64,000 nt of DNA from Tannockella sp964372125 (GCA_964372125.1 CAYJPL010000009.1:7987-71986), one strand, 5' to 3'. Counted from the first letter of the stretch, positions 36,147 through 46,512 are shown. Program-made: numbers and translations. Notes: generated by a model not told the origin, from the letters alone.

Positions 36147-37178
36147 ATGAGTGATAAGTATAGAGAAGCAGGTGTTGATTTAGAAGCGGGTTATGAATCA
36201 GTTCGCTTAATTAAATCACATGTAGCAAGAACAAAAATTAAAGGTGCAGTTGATTCAATTGGTGCCTTTGGAGGAATGTTTGATTTAAGCCTTCTACAAA
36301 TGAAAGATCCTGTTTTAGTATCTGGAACAGATGGTGTTGGTACAAAACTAATGTTAGCATTTGATGTTGATAAACATGACACAATCGGTGTAGATGCTGT
36401 AGCAATGTGTGTTAATGATGTATTAGTACAAGGGGCAATGCCAATCTTTTTCTTAGATTATTTAGCACTTGGTAAAAACATTCCAGAAAAAACAGAACAA
36501 TTAGTAAAAGGGATTGCTGATGGTTGTGTTCTTAGTGAATGTGCCCTTATTGGTGGTGAAACTGCTGAAATGCCAGATATGTATAGTCAAGATCATTATG
36601 ATATTGCTGGATTTTGTGTAGGAGTTGTAGAAAAAAGTAAATTATTAGATGGGCAATCTATTGCACCAGGACAAGTACTAGTTGGAATTCCTTCAAGTGG
36701 ATGTCACTCAAATGGATATTCTTTAATTCGTAAAATTTTACTAAAAGATGCAAAATTAGATACTAAAGAATTTTATCCAGAATTCAATAAAACATTAGGT
36801 GAAGAATTATTAACACCAACAAAAATATATGTAAAAGCAATTAAGCACTTGCTTACTAACAATGTAGACATTAAGGGAATGTCACATATAACTGGTGGTG
36901 GTTTCTATGAAAACGTACCAAGAATGTTAAAAGAAGGGCAAGGAGTAGAAATTGATGTTACCGCTTTTCCAAGACCAGCAATTTTTGATTTAATTCAAAA
37001 AACAGGAAATGTTGCTCAAAAAGAAATGTATAACGTATTTAATATGGGGATTGGTTTCATGATGGCAGTAGATGCCATTGATGTTGAAAAAGTACAAAAC
37101 TTATTAAAAGAAGTTAATGAAGAATCTTATGTAATTGGTAGTGTTACTGATAGTGGTGAGGTTGTATTAAAATGGTAA
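36147..37178 (+). CDS. purM: AIR synthetase
   Basis: A 343-residue member of the PurM/ThiL/SelD ATP-binding superfamily that cyclises FGAM to aminoimidazole ribonucleotide. Typical motifs are DGVGTKLMLAFD, AMCVNDVLVQGAMPIFFLDY and HITGGGFYENVPRML. Start ATG behind TTGGAGG. Its end overlaps the start of purN by 7 bases. Confidence 0.97.
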   Translation: MSDKYREAGVDLEAGYESVRLIKSHVARTKIKGAVDSIGAFGGMFDLSLLQMKDPVLVSGTDGVGTKLMLAFDVDKHDTIGVDAVAMCVNDVLVQGAMPIFFLDYLALGKNIPEKTEQLVKGIADGCVLSECALIGGETAEMPDMYSQDHYDIAGFCVGVVEKSKLLDGQSIAPGQVLVGIPSSGCHSNGYSLIRKILLKDAKLDTKEFYPEFNKTLGEELLTPTKIYVKAIKHLLTNNVDIKGMSHITGGGFYENVPRMLKEGQGVEIDVTAFPRPAIFDLIQKTGNVAQKEMYNVFNMGIGFMMAVDAIDVEKVQNLLKEVNEESYVIGSVTDSGEVVLKW

Positions 37179-37762
37179 AAAAGATTGCCGTATTAGTTTC
37201 TGGTGGAGGATCTAACTTACAAGCAATCATCGATAGTCAAGATACTATTAATGGGAAAGTTGAATTAGTTGTTTCAAACCGTAAAAATGCATATGGCTTA
37301 GAACGTGCAAAGCTTGCAGGAATACAAACTGCAGTTATTAGTAAAGATGACACATCATTAATTGCACTGTTACAAGAAAATAATATTGATTTAGTAGTAC
37401 TTGCAGGATACCTTGCAATACTAAGTGATGAATTTATACAAGCATTTAATAATCGTATAATAAATATTCATCCATCATTACTGCCAAGCTTTTGTGGACA
37501 TGGTGCATATGGAATCCATGTTCATGAAATGGCATTAGCTCGTGGTGTAAAAGTAACTGGTGCAACAGTTCACTTTGTAAGTGAAATTGTTGATGGGGGT
37601 CCAATCATTTTACAAGAAGCATGTGATATTAGTGATTTAGAAGATGCTTCAAGTATTCAACAAAGAGTACTTAAAATTGAACATAAGTTACTACCTAAAG
37701 CTGTTCGATTATTTTGCATAGACAAACTTAAGGTTGATAAAGAAAGGGTTACATGTATATGA
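37172..37762 (+). CDS. purN: GAR transformylase (10-formyl-THF dependent)
   Basis: A 196-residue enzyme that formylates glycinamide ribonucleotide using 10-formyl-THF. Visible: VSGGGSNLQAI at the N-terminus, and the catalytic region NIHPSLLPSFCGHGAYG with His, plus the aspartate in VDGGPII. Uses the cofactor produced by Fhs at the head of the operon. It overlaps both purM (7 bases) and purH (10 bases). Confidence 0.96.
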   Translation: MVKKIAVLVSGGGSNLQAIIDSQDTINGKVELVVSNRKNAYGLERAKLAGIQTAVISKDDTSLIALLQENNIDLVVLAGYLAILSDEFIQAFNNRIINIHPSLLPSFCGHGAYGIHVHEMALARGVKVTGATVHFVSEIVDGGPIILQEACDISDLEDASSIQQRVLKIEHKLLPKAVRLFCIDKLKVDKERVTCI

Positions 37763-39282
37763 AAAGAGCATTAATAAGTGTTACAGATAAAACAGGGATT
37801 GTTGATTTTTCAAAACAATTAGTAGAATTAGGATTTGAAATTATTTCGACAGGAGGAACAATGAAGCAATTACAAGACAATAATGTTCCTTGTATTTCGA
37901 TTGATGAAGTTACTAAATTTCCTGAAATGTTAGATGGACGTGTAAAAACACTACATCCACTTGTACATGGGGGATTATTATATAGAAGAGATTTACAATC
38001 ACATGTTGATACAGTAAAAGAACATGGAATTCAAGCAATTGATTTAGTGTGTGTAAACCTTTATGAATTTGAAAAGGCATTACAAGCAAAAAAACCATTA
38101 CCAGATATGATTGAAAATATTGATATTGGTGGTCCATCAATGATACGTTCAGCAGCAAAGAACTTTAAAGATGTATTAATCGTTACTGATCCAAGTGATT
38201 ATACAAATGTAGTAGAAGCAATTAAAGAAGATAAAACAGATTATGATTTCCGTTTAAATCTTGCTTATAAAGCATTTGCGATTACTGGAAGCTATGATGC
38301 AATGATTTCAAGATACTTTGCATCTGTAGTAGGAGATGACTTCCCAGATTTATTAAATATTACATTAAAGAAAACAGAATCATTACGTTATGGTGAAAAC
38401 GCACAACAAGCGGCTCATAATTATGTTGATCCGTTTGTACAAGAATCATTACTTGATTATGATCAATTACATGGGAAAGAAATTTCTTTCAATAATGTAA
38501 ATGATTTGTATGGAGCGGTTGCTCTAGTACGTGAATTTGATAATCAAATCGTTACTGCTGCAATTAAACATTCAACACCTTGTGGTGTTGCAATTGGTAA
38601 AACAGGATTTGAGTCATATACTAAAGCGTATGAAGCTGATCCTCAATCAATCTTTGGTGGTATTGTAGCGGTTAACTACGTTGTAGACGCGGCTACGGCA
38701 ACAAAAATGAATGAAATTTTCTTAGAAATTGTTGCTGCACCAGGATTTGACGATGATGCATTAGAAATCTTAAAGAAAAAGAAAAACTTACGTATTTTAA
38801 AACTTAAAGATCTTCAGGCAAAAGAAGCAAAATATGATATTAAATATTTAGAGGGAAAAGTATTAGTACAAGACATTAACCATAAGATGATTGATGAAAT
38901 GAAAGTAGTTACAAACACTGCTCCTACAGACAGTCAATTATCTGATATGGAATTTGGTATGCGTGTCGTAAAGTTTGTAAAATCAAATGCTATTTGTATC
39001 GTAAAAGATGGTGTAACACTAGCAGTAGGTGGTGGACAAACATCAAGAATTTGGGCATTAGAAAACGCTATTATCAATAATAAAGATAAAGATTTTAGTG
39101 GCTCAGTACTTGCAAGTGATGCATTCTTTCCATTTGCTGACTGTGCAAAAGTCGCTTATGAAGCTGGTGTAAGTGCAATCGTACAACCAGGTGGTTCAAT
39201 GCGTGATCAAGAAACAATTGATTATGCAAATGAAGTAAATATGCCTATGGTATTTACTGGATATCGTCATTTCAGACACTAA
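37753..39282 (+). CDS. purH: AICAR transformylase / IMP cyclohydrolase
   Basis: A 509-residue bifunctional enzyme doing the last two steps to IMP. The N-terminal MGS-like cyclohydrolase domain reads KRALISVTDKTGIVDF with the STGGT phosphate loop; the C-terminal transformylase has RYGENAQQAA, KHSTPCGVA with the active-site Lys-His, and DAFFPFAD. Its substrate AICAR ribotide (ZMP) is the ligand precursor of the riboswitch upstream. Start may be ATG 37753 or ATG 37759; both follow AGAAAGGG. Confidence 0.96.
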   Translation: MYMKRALISVTDKTGIVDFSKQLVELGFEIISTGGTMKQLQDNNVPCISIDEVTKFPEMLDGRVKTLHPLVHGGLLYRRDLQSHVDTVKEHGIQAIDLVCVNLYEFEKALQAKKPLPDMIENIDIGGPSMIRSAAKNFKDVLIVTDPSDYTNVVEAIKEDKTDYDFRLNLAYKAFAITGSYDAMISRYFASVVGDDFPDLLNITLKKTESLRYGENAQQAAHNYVDPFVQESLLDYDQLHGKEISFNNVNDLYGAVALVREFDNQIVTAAIKHSTPCGVAIGKTGFESYTKAYEADPQSIFGGIVAVNYVVDAATATKMNEIFLEIVAAPGFDDDALEILKKKKNLRILKLKDLQAKEAKYDIKYLEGKVLVQDINHKMIDEMKVVTNTAPTDSQLSDMEFGMRVVKFVKSNAICIVKDGVTLAVGGGQTSRIWALENAIINNKDKDFSGSVLASDAFFPFADCAKVAYEAGVSAIVQPGGSMRDQETIDYANEVNMPMVFTGYRHFRH

Positions 39283-39298
39283 TAAAGGGGTAAATATA

Positions 39299-40549
39299 AT
39301 GAATATATTAATCATTGGTAGTGGTGGTCGTGAACATGCGATTGCCTATAGCCTAAGTAATAGTAAAAAAGTATCAAAGATATATGCAATGCCAGGAAAC
39401 CCTGGTATTGCTAGTATTGCAACATGTGTTGAAGGTGATATCGAGGATAATGCATTTATTGTGTCTTTTGCTAAAGAACATAATATTGATTTAACTGTGA
39501 TTGGTCCAGAAGTCCCATTATGTAATGGATTAGCTGATGATTTAGAAGCTGCATCTTTAAAAGCATTTGGACCTACAAAACATGCTGCAACACTAGAAGG
39601 TTCGAAAGCGTTTTGTAAGGATTTTATGATTCGTCATAATATCCCAACTGCAAAATACGATGAAGTAGAATCATTAGAAGATGCAATCGCATGTTTAGAA
39701 AAATACACATATCCATTAGTTATTAAAGCTGATGGACTTGCAGCAGGTAAAGGTGTTGTTATTGTAGAAAACTATGATGATGCCGTTGCTACACTTGAAC
39801 AAATGTTAGTAGGTGGAATATTAGATGGTGCTGGTAAAAAAGTAGTACTTGAAGAATTCTTAACGGGATTTGAATGTTCACTTTTATGTTTTGTTGATGG
39901 TAAAACAATTGTACCAATGGTTAGTGCAAAAGATCATAAACAAATATATGATAATAACCTAGGTCCAAATACTGGGGGAATGGGTACGGTATCACCAAAT
40001 CCATTTTTACCTGAAAACATGGATGAAGTATTCCAAAAGGATATTCTAGATCCTTTTATGGAAGGTATAAAAGCTGATAATATGGATTATCGTGGGGTAT
40101 TGTTTATCGGTGTAATGATTGAAGATGGAAAAGCAAAAGTATTAGAATTTAATGTTCGTTTTGGAGATCCAGAAACACAATCAATCTTACTTCGTTTAGA
40201 TAGTGATTTATATGATATTATGAATGGTTGTGCAACGGGAACATTAGATACAGTTGATGTATCTTGGAAAAAAGAACATGTTGCTTGCTTAGTGCTTGCA
40301 AGTGGTGGATACCCTGATGCATATCAAAAAGGAATTGAGATTACAAATGTTGATGACCATCAAGATGCAATCATCTTCCATGCTGGAACAGCAAGTAAAG
40401 ATGGTAAATTAGTTACAAATGGTGGTAGAGTATTAAATATTTGTGCGTATGGAAATTCATTAGAAGAAGTACGTTCTAAAGTATATCAAGTAGCAGAGAA
40501 AATCGAGTTTGACGGAAAATACTACCGTAAAGATATCGGTTTAAACTAG
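39299..40549 (+). CDS. purD: GAR synthetase
   Basis: A 416-residue ATP-grasp ligase joining phosphoribosylamine and glycine. N-terminal IIGSGGREHAIAYS, the ATP-grasp core with KADGLAAGKGVVI, GPNTGGMGTVSPNPF, and EFNVRFGDPETQ are all intact. The start follows AAAGGGG. Phosphoribosylamine would have to come from PurF, whose gene is not present here. Confidence 0.97.
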   Translation: MNILIIGSGGREHAIAYSLSNSKKVSKIYAMPGNPGIASIATCVEGDIEDNAFIVSFAKEHNIDLTVIGPEVPLCNGLADDLEAASLKAFGPTKHAATLEGSKAFCKDFMIRHNIPTAKYDEVESLEDAIACLEKYTYPLVIKADGLAAGKGVVIVENYDDAVATLEQMLVGGILDGAGKKVVLEEFLTGFECSLLCFVDGKTIVPMVSAKDHKQIYDNNLGPNTGGMGTVSPNPFLPENMDEVFQKDILDPFMEGIKADNMDYRGVLFIGVMIEDGKAKVLEFNVRFGDPETQSILLRLDSDLYDIMNGCATGTLDTVDVSWKKEHVACLVLASGGYPDAYQKGIEITNVDDHQDAIIFHAGTASKDGKLVTNGGRVLNICAYGNSLEEVRSKVYQVAEKIEFDGKYYRKDIGLN

Positions 40550-40558
40550 GAGGAATCT

Positions 40559-43500
40559 ATGAACCAAGTAAGACGTATATATGTAGAAAAAAAATCAGCT
40601 TATGCAACAGAAGCAAATGAAATAAAAGAAACACTTTGTGAACAATTAGGAATTGTAATTCATTCTATGCGTGTTGTTAATCGTTATGATGTTCAAGGAA
40701 TTAGCGAAGATGTTTTACAACAAGGAATTACAACAATTTTGTCTGAACCAATGGTAGATGATGTATATGATGAAACATTACCAATAAGCTCAAATGAAGA
40801 TGTGTTTGGTATTGAGTTTTTACCAGGACAATATGATCAAAGAGCAGATTCATGTGAACAGTGTTTTCAAATTATTACTGGTAAAAATGATGCTAAAATC
40901 AAATGTGCAAGAATCTTTGTATTAGATGTGCAAAACAATGAGGATATATTGAAAATACAAAAATATTTAATTAATCCAGTAGATCAAAGAATTGCATCAT
41001 TAGATAAACCTAAAAATCTTGATGCACAAACACCAGTTGTATTACCTGTGCCAACAATTGATGGATTTAATGATTTTACTAAGGAACAATTAGTAGAATT
41101 CTTAAATGAAAATGGAATGGCTATGTCATATGAGGATTTAAAAGTAACTCAAGACTATTTCAAGGATGAAGAAAAAAGAAATCCTACACAAACAGAATTA
41201 AAAGTATTAGATACATATTGGTCTGACCACTGTCGTCATACAACATTTTCAACAGTTATTACAGATATTGAAATTGAAGATGGTGACTTTAAAGAAGTAC
41301 TAGAAAAAGATATCGAAAAATATAAAGCAAGTCGTCATTTAGTATATGGTATTGATACTAAACGTCCTCTTACATTAATGGACCTTGCAACGATTTCCAT
41401 GAAAGAATTACGTAAGACAGGATATTTAGATGACTTAGAAGTTTCTAAAGAAATCAATGCATGTTCTGTTGAAATTACAGTAAATACTACAAAAGGTAGT
41501 GAACAATGGTTATTAATGTTTAAAAATGAAACACATAATCATCCAACTGAAATTGAACCGTTTGGTGGGGCTGCGACATGTTTAGGTGGAGCAATTCGTG
41601 ATCCATTATCAGGTAGAGCATATGTTTATCAATCAATGCGTATTACTGGAGCTGGTGATCCTCGTATGCCACTTAGTAAAACAATTCCTGGTAAACTTCC
41701 TCAACGTAAAATTTGTCAAGAATCAGCACATGGTTTTTCATCATATGGAAATCAAATCGGATTAACAACAGGGTTTGTAAAAGAAATATATGATGAAGGA
41801 TATGTTGCAAAACGTATGGAACTAGGAGCAGTAGTTGCTGCTGCACCAAAACACCAAGTAAAAAGAGAAGAGCCATTAAACGGACATATCGTATTATTAA
41901 TTGGTGGACGTACAGGACGTGATGGTGTAGGTGGAGCAACTGGTTCATCAAAATCACATGATGTTACATCAATTGAAACAGCTGGAGCAGAAGTACAAAA
42001 AGGTAATCCAGTAGAAGAAAGAAAAATCCAACGTTTATTTAGAAATGCAGAGGTATCGAATAAAGTTGTTCGTTGTAATGACTTTGGTGCTGGTGGAGTA
42101 TGTGTTGCAGTTGGAGAACTTGCAGATGGATTAGAAATTAATTTAGATGCAGTACTTAAAAAGTATGATGGACTTACAGGAACTGAACTAGCAATCTCTG
42201 AGTCACAAGAACGTATGGCAATTGTTATTGATAAAAAGGACAAAGCATATATTGTAGAACAATGTGGATTAGAAAACTTAGAAGTAGTTGAAGTTGCAAC
42301 AGTAACTGACAAAAATCGTTTAGTAATGATACATAATGGACAAACAATTGTTGATGTATCAAGAACATTCCTTGATGCAGCAGGTGCAAGCCGTTTCCAA
42401 GATATTAAAATTACGATGCCAGATTTTACTAATAAGCCATTTACTACTAAAGCAGATACAAGTTTTGAAGATACAGTAAAAAATACTCTTAGTCGATTAG
42501 ATGTTGCAAGTCAAAAAGGTTTAGTAGAAAGATTTGATTCATCAATCGGTAATGGTTCAGTATTATCACCATTTGGTGGTAAAACACTTAGAACTGAAAC
42601 AGAAGGAATGGCAGCGCTTATTCCAGTACTAGGATGTGAAACGACAACTGCATCATTGATGACTTTTGGATATGATCCAAAAATATCAAAATGGTCTCCG
42701 TATCACGGGGCAATGTATGCAATCGTAGAATCAGTTAGTAAAATCGTAGCGATGGGTGGAGATTATAAAACTATACGTTTCTCATTCCAAGAATACTTTG
42801 AAAAATTATTAGATGAAAAAGTAAGATGGGGTAAACCACTTGCTGCTTTACTTGGAGCATATCGTGTTCAAGACGAATTAAAATTACCATCAATTGGTGG
42901 TAAAGATAGTATGTCAGGAACATTTGAAGAATTAAATGTTCCACCAACACTTGTGTCATTTGCGATTACTCATGTAGATTCTAGTGATGTAATCACTCCA
43001 GAAATTAAACAAACTGGTCATACCTTAGTAGAAGTGATTATGGATAAAGATGATATGGATTGTTTTGATTTTGCACAAATGAAAAATCAATATGAAGCAA
43101 TAATGCAATTAATGAAAGATAAAAAAGTATATAGTGCGTATACTGTTAAAGCTGGTGGAGTACTAGAGGCTATATCAAAAATGGCTTTTGGTAATAACAT
43201 TGGGGTTTCTTTAAATAATGATTGTACACTTGATAGTTATCTTGTAAAAGATTATGGAAATATTGTTATTGAAGTAAATAATATTGAAGATATTGATGGA
43301 ATTGGAAAATACCGTATTGTAGGTACTACAAATGATAGTGCAACATTAATGTATAAAGATGAAAGTATTTCTTTAGAACTTGCATATGCAAGTCATACAA
43401 ATACACTTGAAGACATCTATCCAACTTCAACTGTTGCACCAACTACAGAAATGAAAGTTGCAAACTGTATGCAAAGTAGTACGTTAACTTCAAAAGTAAT

Positions 43501-44314
43501 CGTTGAAACACCACTAGTAGTTATTCCGGTTTTCCCAGGAACAAACTGCGAGTATGATTCAAAGCGTGCATTTGAAAAAGCTGGTGCAAAAGTAGAACTA
43601 GTATTAATACGTAATAAAACTCAACAAATGTTAGAAGAATCAATTGATAGTTTACAAGAAGCAATTAACCGTGCTAATATTGTAATGCTACCAGGTGGAT
43701 TTAGTGCTGGTGATGAACCAGAAGGTTCTGGTAAATTTATTGCAACAGTTTTACGTAATCCAAGATTAAAAGCTGCAATTGATGACTTATTAGAAAACCG
43801 CGATGGATTAATGATTGGTATTTGTAATGGATTCCAAGCACTTGTTAAATTAGGATTATTACCAGATGGTAAAATTCGTACAATGACTAGTGAAGATCCA
43901 ACACTTACATTTAATACAATTGGACGTCACTTATCACAAATGGTTGATACACGTATTGGTAGTGTGAAATCTCCATGGTTAAGTGAAGTACAAGTAGGTG
44001 ATATACATACTATCGCAATCAGTCATGGTGAAGGTCGTTTTGTAGCACCAAGCAACGTTATTGATGAATTATTTGAAAATGGTCAAGTATTTAGTCAATA
44101 TGTTGATACACATAATAAACCAACAATGGAATCTCCATTTAATCCAAATGGATCAATGTGTGCAATTGAAGGTATTATTTCTAAAGATGGACGTGTACTT
44201 GGTAAAATGGGACATAGTGAAAGACAAGGTGAAAACCGTTTTAAAAACATTTATGGACCAATGGATCAAATGTTATTTGAAGCTGGTGTAAAATACTTTA
44301 AAGGTGGAAAGTAG
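40559..44314 (+). CDS. purL: FGAM synthase, single-chain form
   Basis: A 1251-residue large-type PurL, in which the synthetase and glutaminase activities (split into PurS/PurL/PurQ in Bacillus) are on one chain. The N-terminal PurS-like part, the linker (TYWSDHCRHTTF), two AIRS-like halves (KNETHNHPTEIEPFGGAAT, GGKDSMSG) and a C-terminal class I glutaminase are visible. The glutaminase triad is Cys1089 (GICNGFQAL), His1156 and Glu1158 (SHGEGRF). It converts FGAR to FGAM. Ribosome site AGGAGG. Confidence 0.97.
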   Translation: MNQVRRIYVEKKSAYATEANEIKETLCEQLGIVIHSMRVVNRYDVQGISEDVLQQGITTILSEPMVDDVYDETLPISSNEDVFGIEFLPGQYDQRADSCEQCFQIITGKNDAKIKCARIFVLDVQNNEDILKIQKYLINPVDQRIASLDKPKNLDAQTPVVLPVPTIDGFNDFTKEQLVEFLNENGMAMSYEDLKVTQDYFKDEEKRNPTQTELKVLDTYWSDHCRHTTFSTVITDIEIEDGDFKEVLEKDIEKYKASRHLVYGIDTKRPLTLMDLATISMKELRKTGYLDDLEVSKEINACSVEITVNTTKGSEQWLLMFKNETHNHPTEIEPFGGAATCLGGAIRDPLSGRAYVYQSMRITGAGDPRMPLSKTIPGKLPQRKICQESAHGFSSYGNQIGLTTGFVKEIYDEGYVAKRMELGAVVAAAPKHQVKREEPLNGHIVLLIGGRTGRDGVGGATGSSKSHDVTSIETAGAEVQKGNPVEERKIQRLFRNAEVSNKVVRCNDFGAGGVCVAVGELADGLEINLDAVLKKYDGLTGTELAISESQERMAIVIDKKDKAYIVEQCGLENLEVVEVATVTDKNRLVMIHNGQTIVDVSRTFLDAAGASRFQDIKITMPDFTNKPFTTKADTSFEDTVKNTLSRLDVASQKGLVERFDSSIGNGSVLSPFGGKTLRTETEGMAALIPVLGCETTTASLMTFGYDPKISKWSPYHGAMYAIVESVSKIVAMGGDYKTIRFSFQEYFEKLLDEKVRWGKPLAALLGAYRVQDELKLPSIGGKDSMSGTFEELNVPPTLVSFAITHVDSSDVITPEIKQTGHTLVEVIMDKDDMDCFDFAQMKNQYEAIMQLMKDKKVYSAYTVKAGGVLEAISKMAFGNNIGVSLNNDCTLDSYLVKDYGNIVIEVNNIEDIDGIGKYRIVGTTNDSATLMYKDESISLELAYASHTNTLEDIYPTSTVAPTTEMKVANCMQSSTLTSKVIVETPLVVIPVFPGTNCEYDSKRAFEKAGAKVELVLIRNKTQQMLEESIDSLQEAINRANIVMLPGGFSAGDEPEGSGKFIATVLRNPRLKAAIDDLLENRDGLMIGICNGFQALVKLGLLPDGKIRTMTSEDPTLTFNTIGRHLSQMVDTRIGSVKSPWLSEVQVGDIHTIAISHGEGRFVAPSNVIDELFENGQVFSQYVDTHNKPTMESPFNPNGSMCAIEGIISKDGRVLGKMGHSERQGENRFKNIYGPMDQMLFEAGVKYFKGGK

Positions 44315-44315
44315 A

Positions 44316-45707
44316 ATGCAAAAACAAGAATTTGAATGTTATACATTATGTCCATTAGATGGACGTTATGGAAGTGTTAAAGATGCTTTTGGTGAATATT
44401 TCTCGGAATATGCACTTGTAAAATACCGTGTATTTGTTGAAGTACAATGGTTAAAGTTTTTAATAGAAAATGTGGAAACTGATGTATTAAAAAGATTTGA
44501 TCAAAGTAATATGAATGATATAGTTGAAATTTCTACAAATTTCAACTATGACTCATTTGCAGCGATTAAAGAAATAGAAAATGTAACTCGTCATGATGTA
44601 AAAGCTGTAGAAATCTATATCGCAAATACATTAAAAGACAAAGGGTATGATTACCTTCAAAGTTTTGTACATATTGGATGTACTTCAGAAGATATCAACA
44701 ATACATCATATGCATGTATGATTCGTGATGGTTTAGCTGATGTATGGCTTAAAAAAGCAAAAGAAATGTGCAGTTATGTAGATGGTCTTGCAAAAGAGTA
44801 TCAACATGTTGCAATGCTAGCTCATACACATGGCCAACCAGCAACACCGACAACAATTGGTAAAGAATTTAAAGTGTATGCATATCGTATGATGTCAAGT
44901 ATTGAAAATATTGAAGCGGTTAAAGTAAAAGCTAAGTTTAACGGTGCAACTGGAAATTATAGTGCAATATTAACTTGTTTCCCAAATTTAGATATTGAAG
45001 TATTATCTAAAAAATTCGTTGAAGAATACTTAGGATTAGAATTTAATCCTTTAACTACACAAATTGAAAGTCATGACTATGTATGTCATATTTTAGATGG
45101 TGTACGTCATTTCAATAACATCTTAGTGGACTTTGATGTAGATATGTGGTTATACATTTCAATGGAATACTTTAAACAAATACCTGTAAAAGGTGAAGTT
45201 GGAAGTAGTACAATGCCTCACAAAGTAAATCCTATTCGTTTTGAAAATAGTGAAGCANNNNNNNNNNCAAATGTAGATATGTCAAATAGTATTTGTATGG
45301 CATTATCAAACAAATTACCTAAATCTCGTATGCAACGTGATTTATCTGACTCATCAAGTCAAAGAAACTTAGGGCTTGCTTTTGGATATTCATTACAAGC
45401 AATTAGTGAAACATTAAATGGTTTACAAAAATGTGTTGTTAATGCTGATAAAGTTGCAAGCGACTTAAACGAAAAATGGGAAGTTCTAGCAGAACCAATC
45501 CAAACAATGTTACGTAAATATGGAATTCCTGATGCGTATGATACATTAAAAGCACTAACAAGAGGTAAAAACATTTCTAAAGACGATATCTTAGAATTCG
45601 CAAATAGTTTAGAAATCTTAACACCTGAAGACCGTAGTTTATTAATTACTATGACACCTGCAAGTTATATTGGTATTGCAGATAAGTTATGTGATATTGA
45701 AATTTAA
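44316..45707 (+). CDS. purB: Adenylosuccinate lyase, interrupted by an assembly gap
   Basis: About 463 codons, including four unreadable ones at the ten-N gap. The fumarase/aspartase-superfamily signature SSTMPHKVNPIRFENSE stands just before the gap; LAHTHGQPATP carries the catalytic His. It cleaves SAICAR to AICAR and adenylosuccinate to AMP. Compared with relatives, the gap region is about four residues too long, so the true protein is probably near 459. Start at ATG 44316, 1 base behind purL; an earlier GTG lacks support. Last gene of the purine operon. Confidence 0.93.
   Translation: MQKQEFECYTLCPLDGRYGSVKDAFGEYFSEYALVKYRVFVEVQWLKFLIENVETDVLKRFDQSNMNDIVEISTNFNYDSFAAIKEIENVTRHDVKAVEIYIANTLKDKGYDYLQSFVHIGCTSEDINNTSYACMIRDGLADVWLKKAKEMCSYVDGLAKEYQHVAMLAHTHGQPATPTTIGKEFKVYAYRMMSSIENIEAVKVKAKFNGATGNYSAILTCFPNLDIEVLSKKFVEEYLGLEFNPLTTQIESHDYVCHILDGVRHFNNILVDFDVDMWLYISMEYFKQIPVKGEVGSSTMPHKVNPIRFENSEAXXXXNVDMSNSICMALSNKLPKSRMQRDLSDSSSQRNLGLAFGYSLQAISETLNGLQKCVVNADKVASDLNEKWEVLAEPIQTMLRKYGIPDAYDTLKALTRGKNISKDDILEFANSLEILTPEDRSLLITMTPASYIGIADKLCDIEI
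45258..45267. other. Assembly gap of ten N inside purB
   Basis: Ten undetermined bases between GAAGCA and CAAATGTA. The reading frame is kept across it, but only as an artefact of gap length plus two repeated bases. Confidence 0.95.
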
Positions 45708-45712
45708 CCAAT

Positions 45713-45743
45713 AAAGATGGAGATATATGTCTTCATCTTTTTC
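45713..45743 (+). terminator. Terminator of the purine operon
   Basis: Stem AAAGATGGAGA / TCTTCATCTTT with loop TATATG and a T5 tail. Confidence 0.8.
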
Positions 45744-45748
45744 ATTGA

Positions 45749-45778
45749 TTGACAAACTAGTAAGTAGAAGAGTAAAAT
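45749..45778 (+). promoter_or_regulatory. Promoter of nanE
   Basis: TTGACA (45749-45754), 18-base spacer, TAAAAT (45773-45778). Confidence 0.65.
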
Positions 45779-45805
45779 AATTACAAATAGGTTAAGGAGG
45801 ATTGT

Positions 45806-46486
45806 ATGATAAACGAAATAAAAAATAATATTATTGTATCTTGTCAAGCTTTAGAACATGAACCACTTCATTCTAGTTTCATAATGTCAAAGATGGCACT
45901 AGCTGCAAAACAAGGTGGTGCAAAAGGTATCCGTGCAAACAGTGTTAGTGATATCAAAGCTATCAAGGAAGAAGTAGATTTACCAATTATTGGTATTATA
46001 AAAAAAGACTATGATGATAGTCCAGTATTTATAACAGCTACTATGGAAGAAGTAGATAAGTTAGTAGAAGTTGGGGTAGAGATTATAGCGATGGATGCAA
46101 CGTCTCAAGTTCGACCAGATAATATAGTTCTTGATGATTTCTTTAGTGCAGTTAAGAAAAAGTATCCAAATCAATTATTTATGGCAGATTGTTCAACTAT
46201 TGAAGAAATGATCCATGCTTCAAAAATAGGATTTGACTTTGTAGCACCAACGCTAGTAGGTTATACAAGTTACACTACGGGTACAAAAATAGAACATGAT
46301 GATTTTAAAATTATTCGTGATACATTAGAATGTATTGATACTCCAATGATTGCTGAAGGGAATATTGATACTCCTCAAAAAGTAAATCGTGTATTAGAGT
46401 TAGGGTGTTTAAGTGTAGTTGTCGGAAGTATTATTACTAGACCGCAAATCATTACAAAAAGATTTGTAGATGCATTAGTAAAATAG
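45806..46486 (+). CDS. nanE: N-acetylmannosamine-6-phosphate 2-epimerase
   Basis: A 226-residue TIM-barrel enzyme converting ManNAc-6-P to GlcNAc-6-P in sialic-acid or ManNAc use. N-terminal IVSCQALEHEPLHSS, GAKGIRANS, the catalytic lysine in IGIIKKDY, MDATSQVRP, and the catalytic glutamate in PMIAEGNIDTP are visible. It has its own promoter and terminator. No other nan genes are nearby, so it may serve salvage of amino sugars from elsewhere in the genome. Ribosome site AAGGAGG. Confidence 0.92.
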   Translation: MINEIKNNIIVSCQALEHEPLHSSFIMSKMALAAKQGGAKGIRANSVSDIKAIKEEVDLPIIGIIKKDYDDSPVFITATMEEVDKLVEVGVEIIAMDATSQVRPDNIVLDDFFSAVKKKYPNQLFMADCSTIEEMIHASKIGFDFVAPTLVGYTSYTTGTKIEHDDFKIIRDTLECIDTPMIAEGNIDTPQKVNRVLELGCLSVVVGSIITRPQIITKRFVDALVK

Positions 46487-46512
46487 TCTTTAACATGATT
46501 TTTATAACAAGG

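Noticed and set aside
41752..42312. 186-residue minus-strand open frame inside purL
   Set aside because: Lies wholly opposite the conserved synthetase domain of purL; low-complexity composition typical of antisense shadow.
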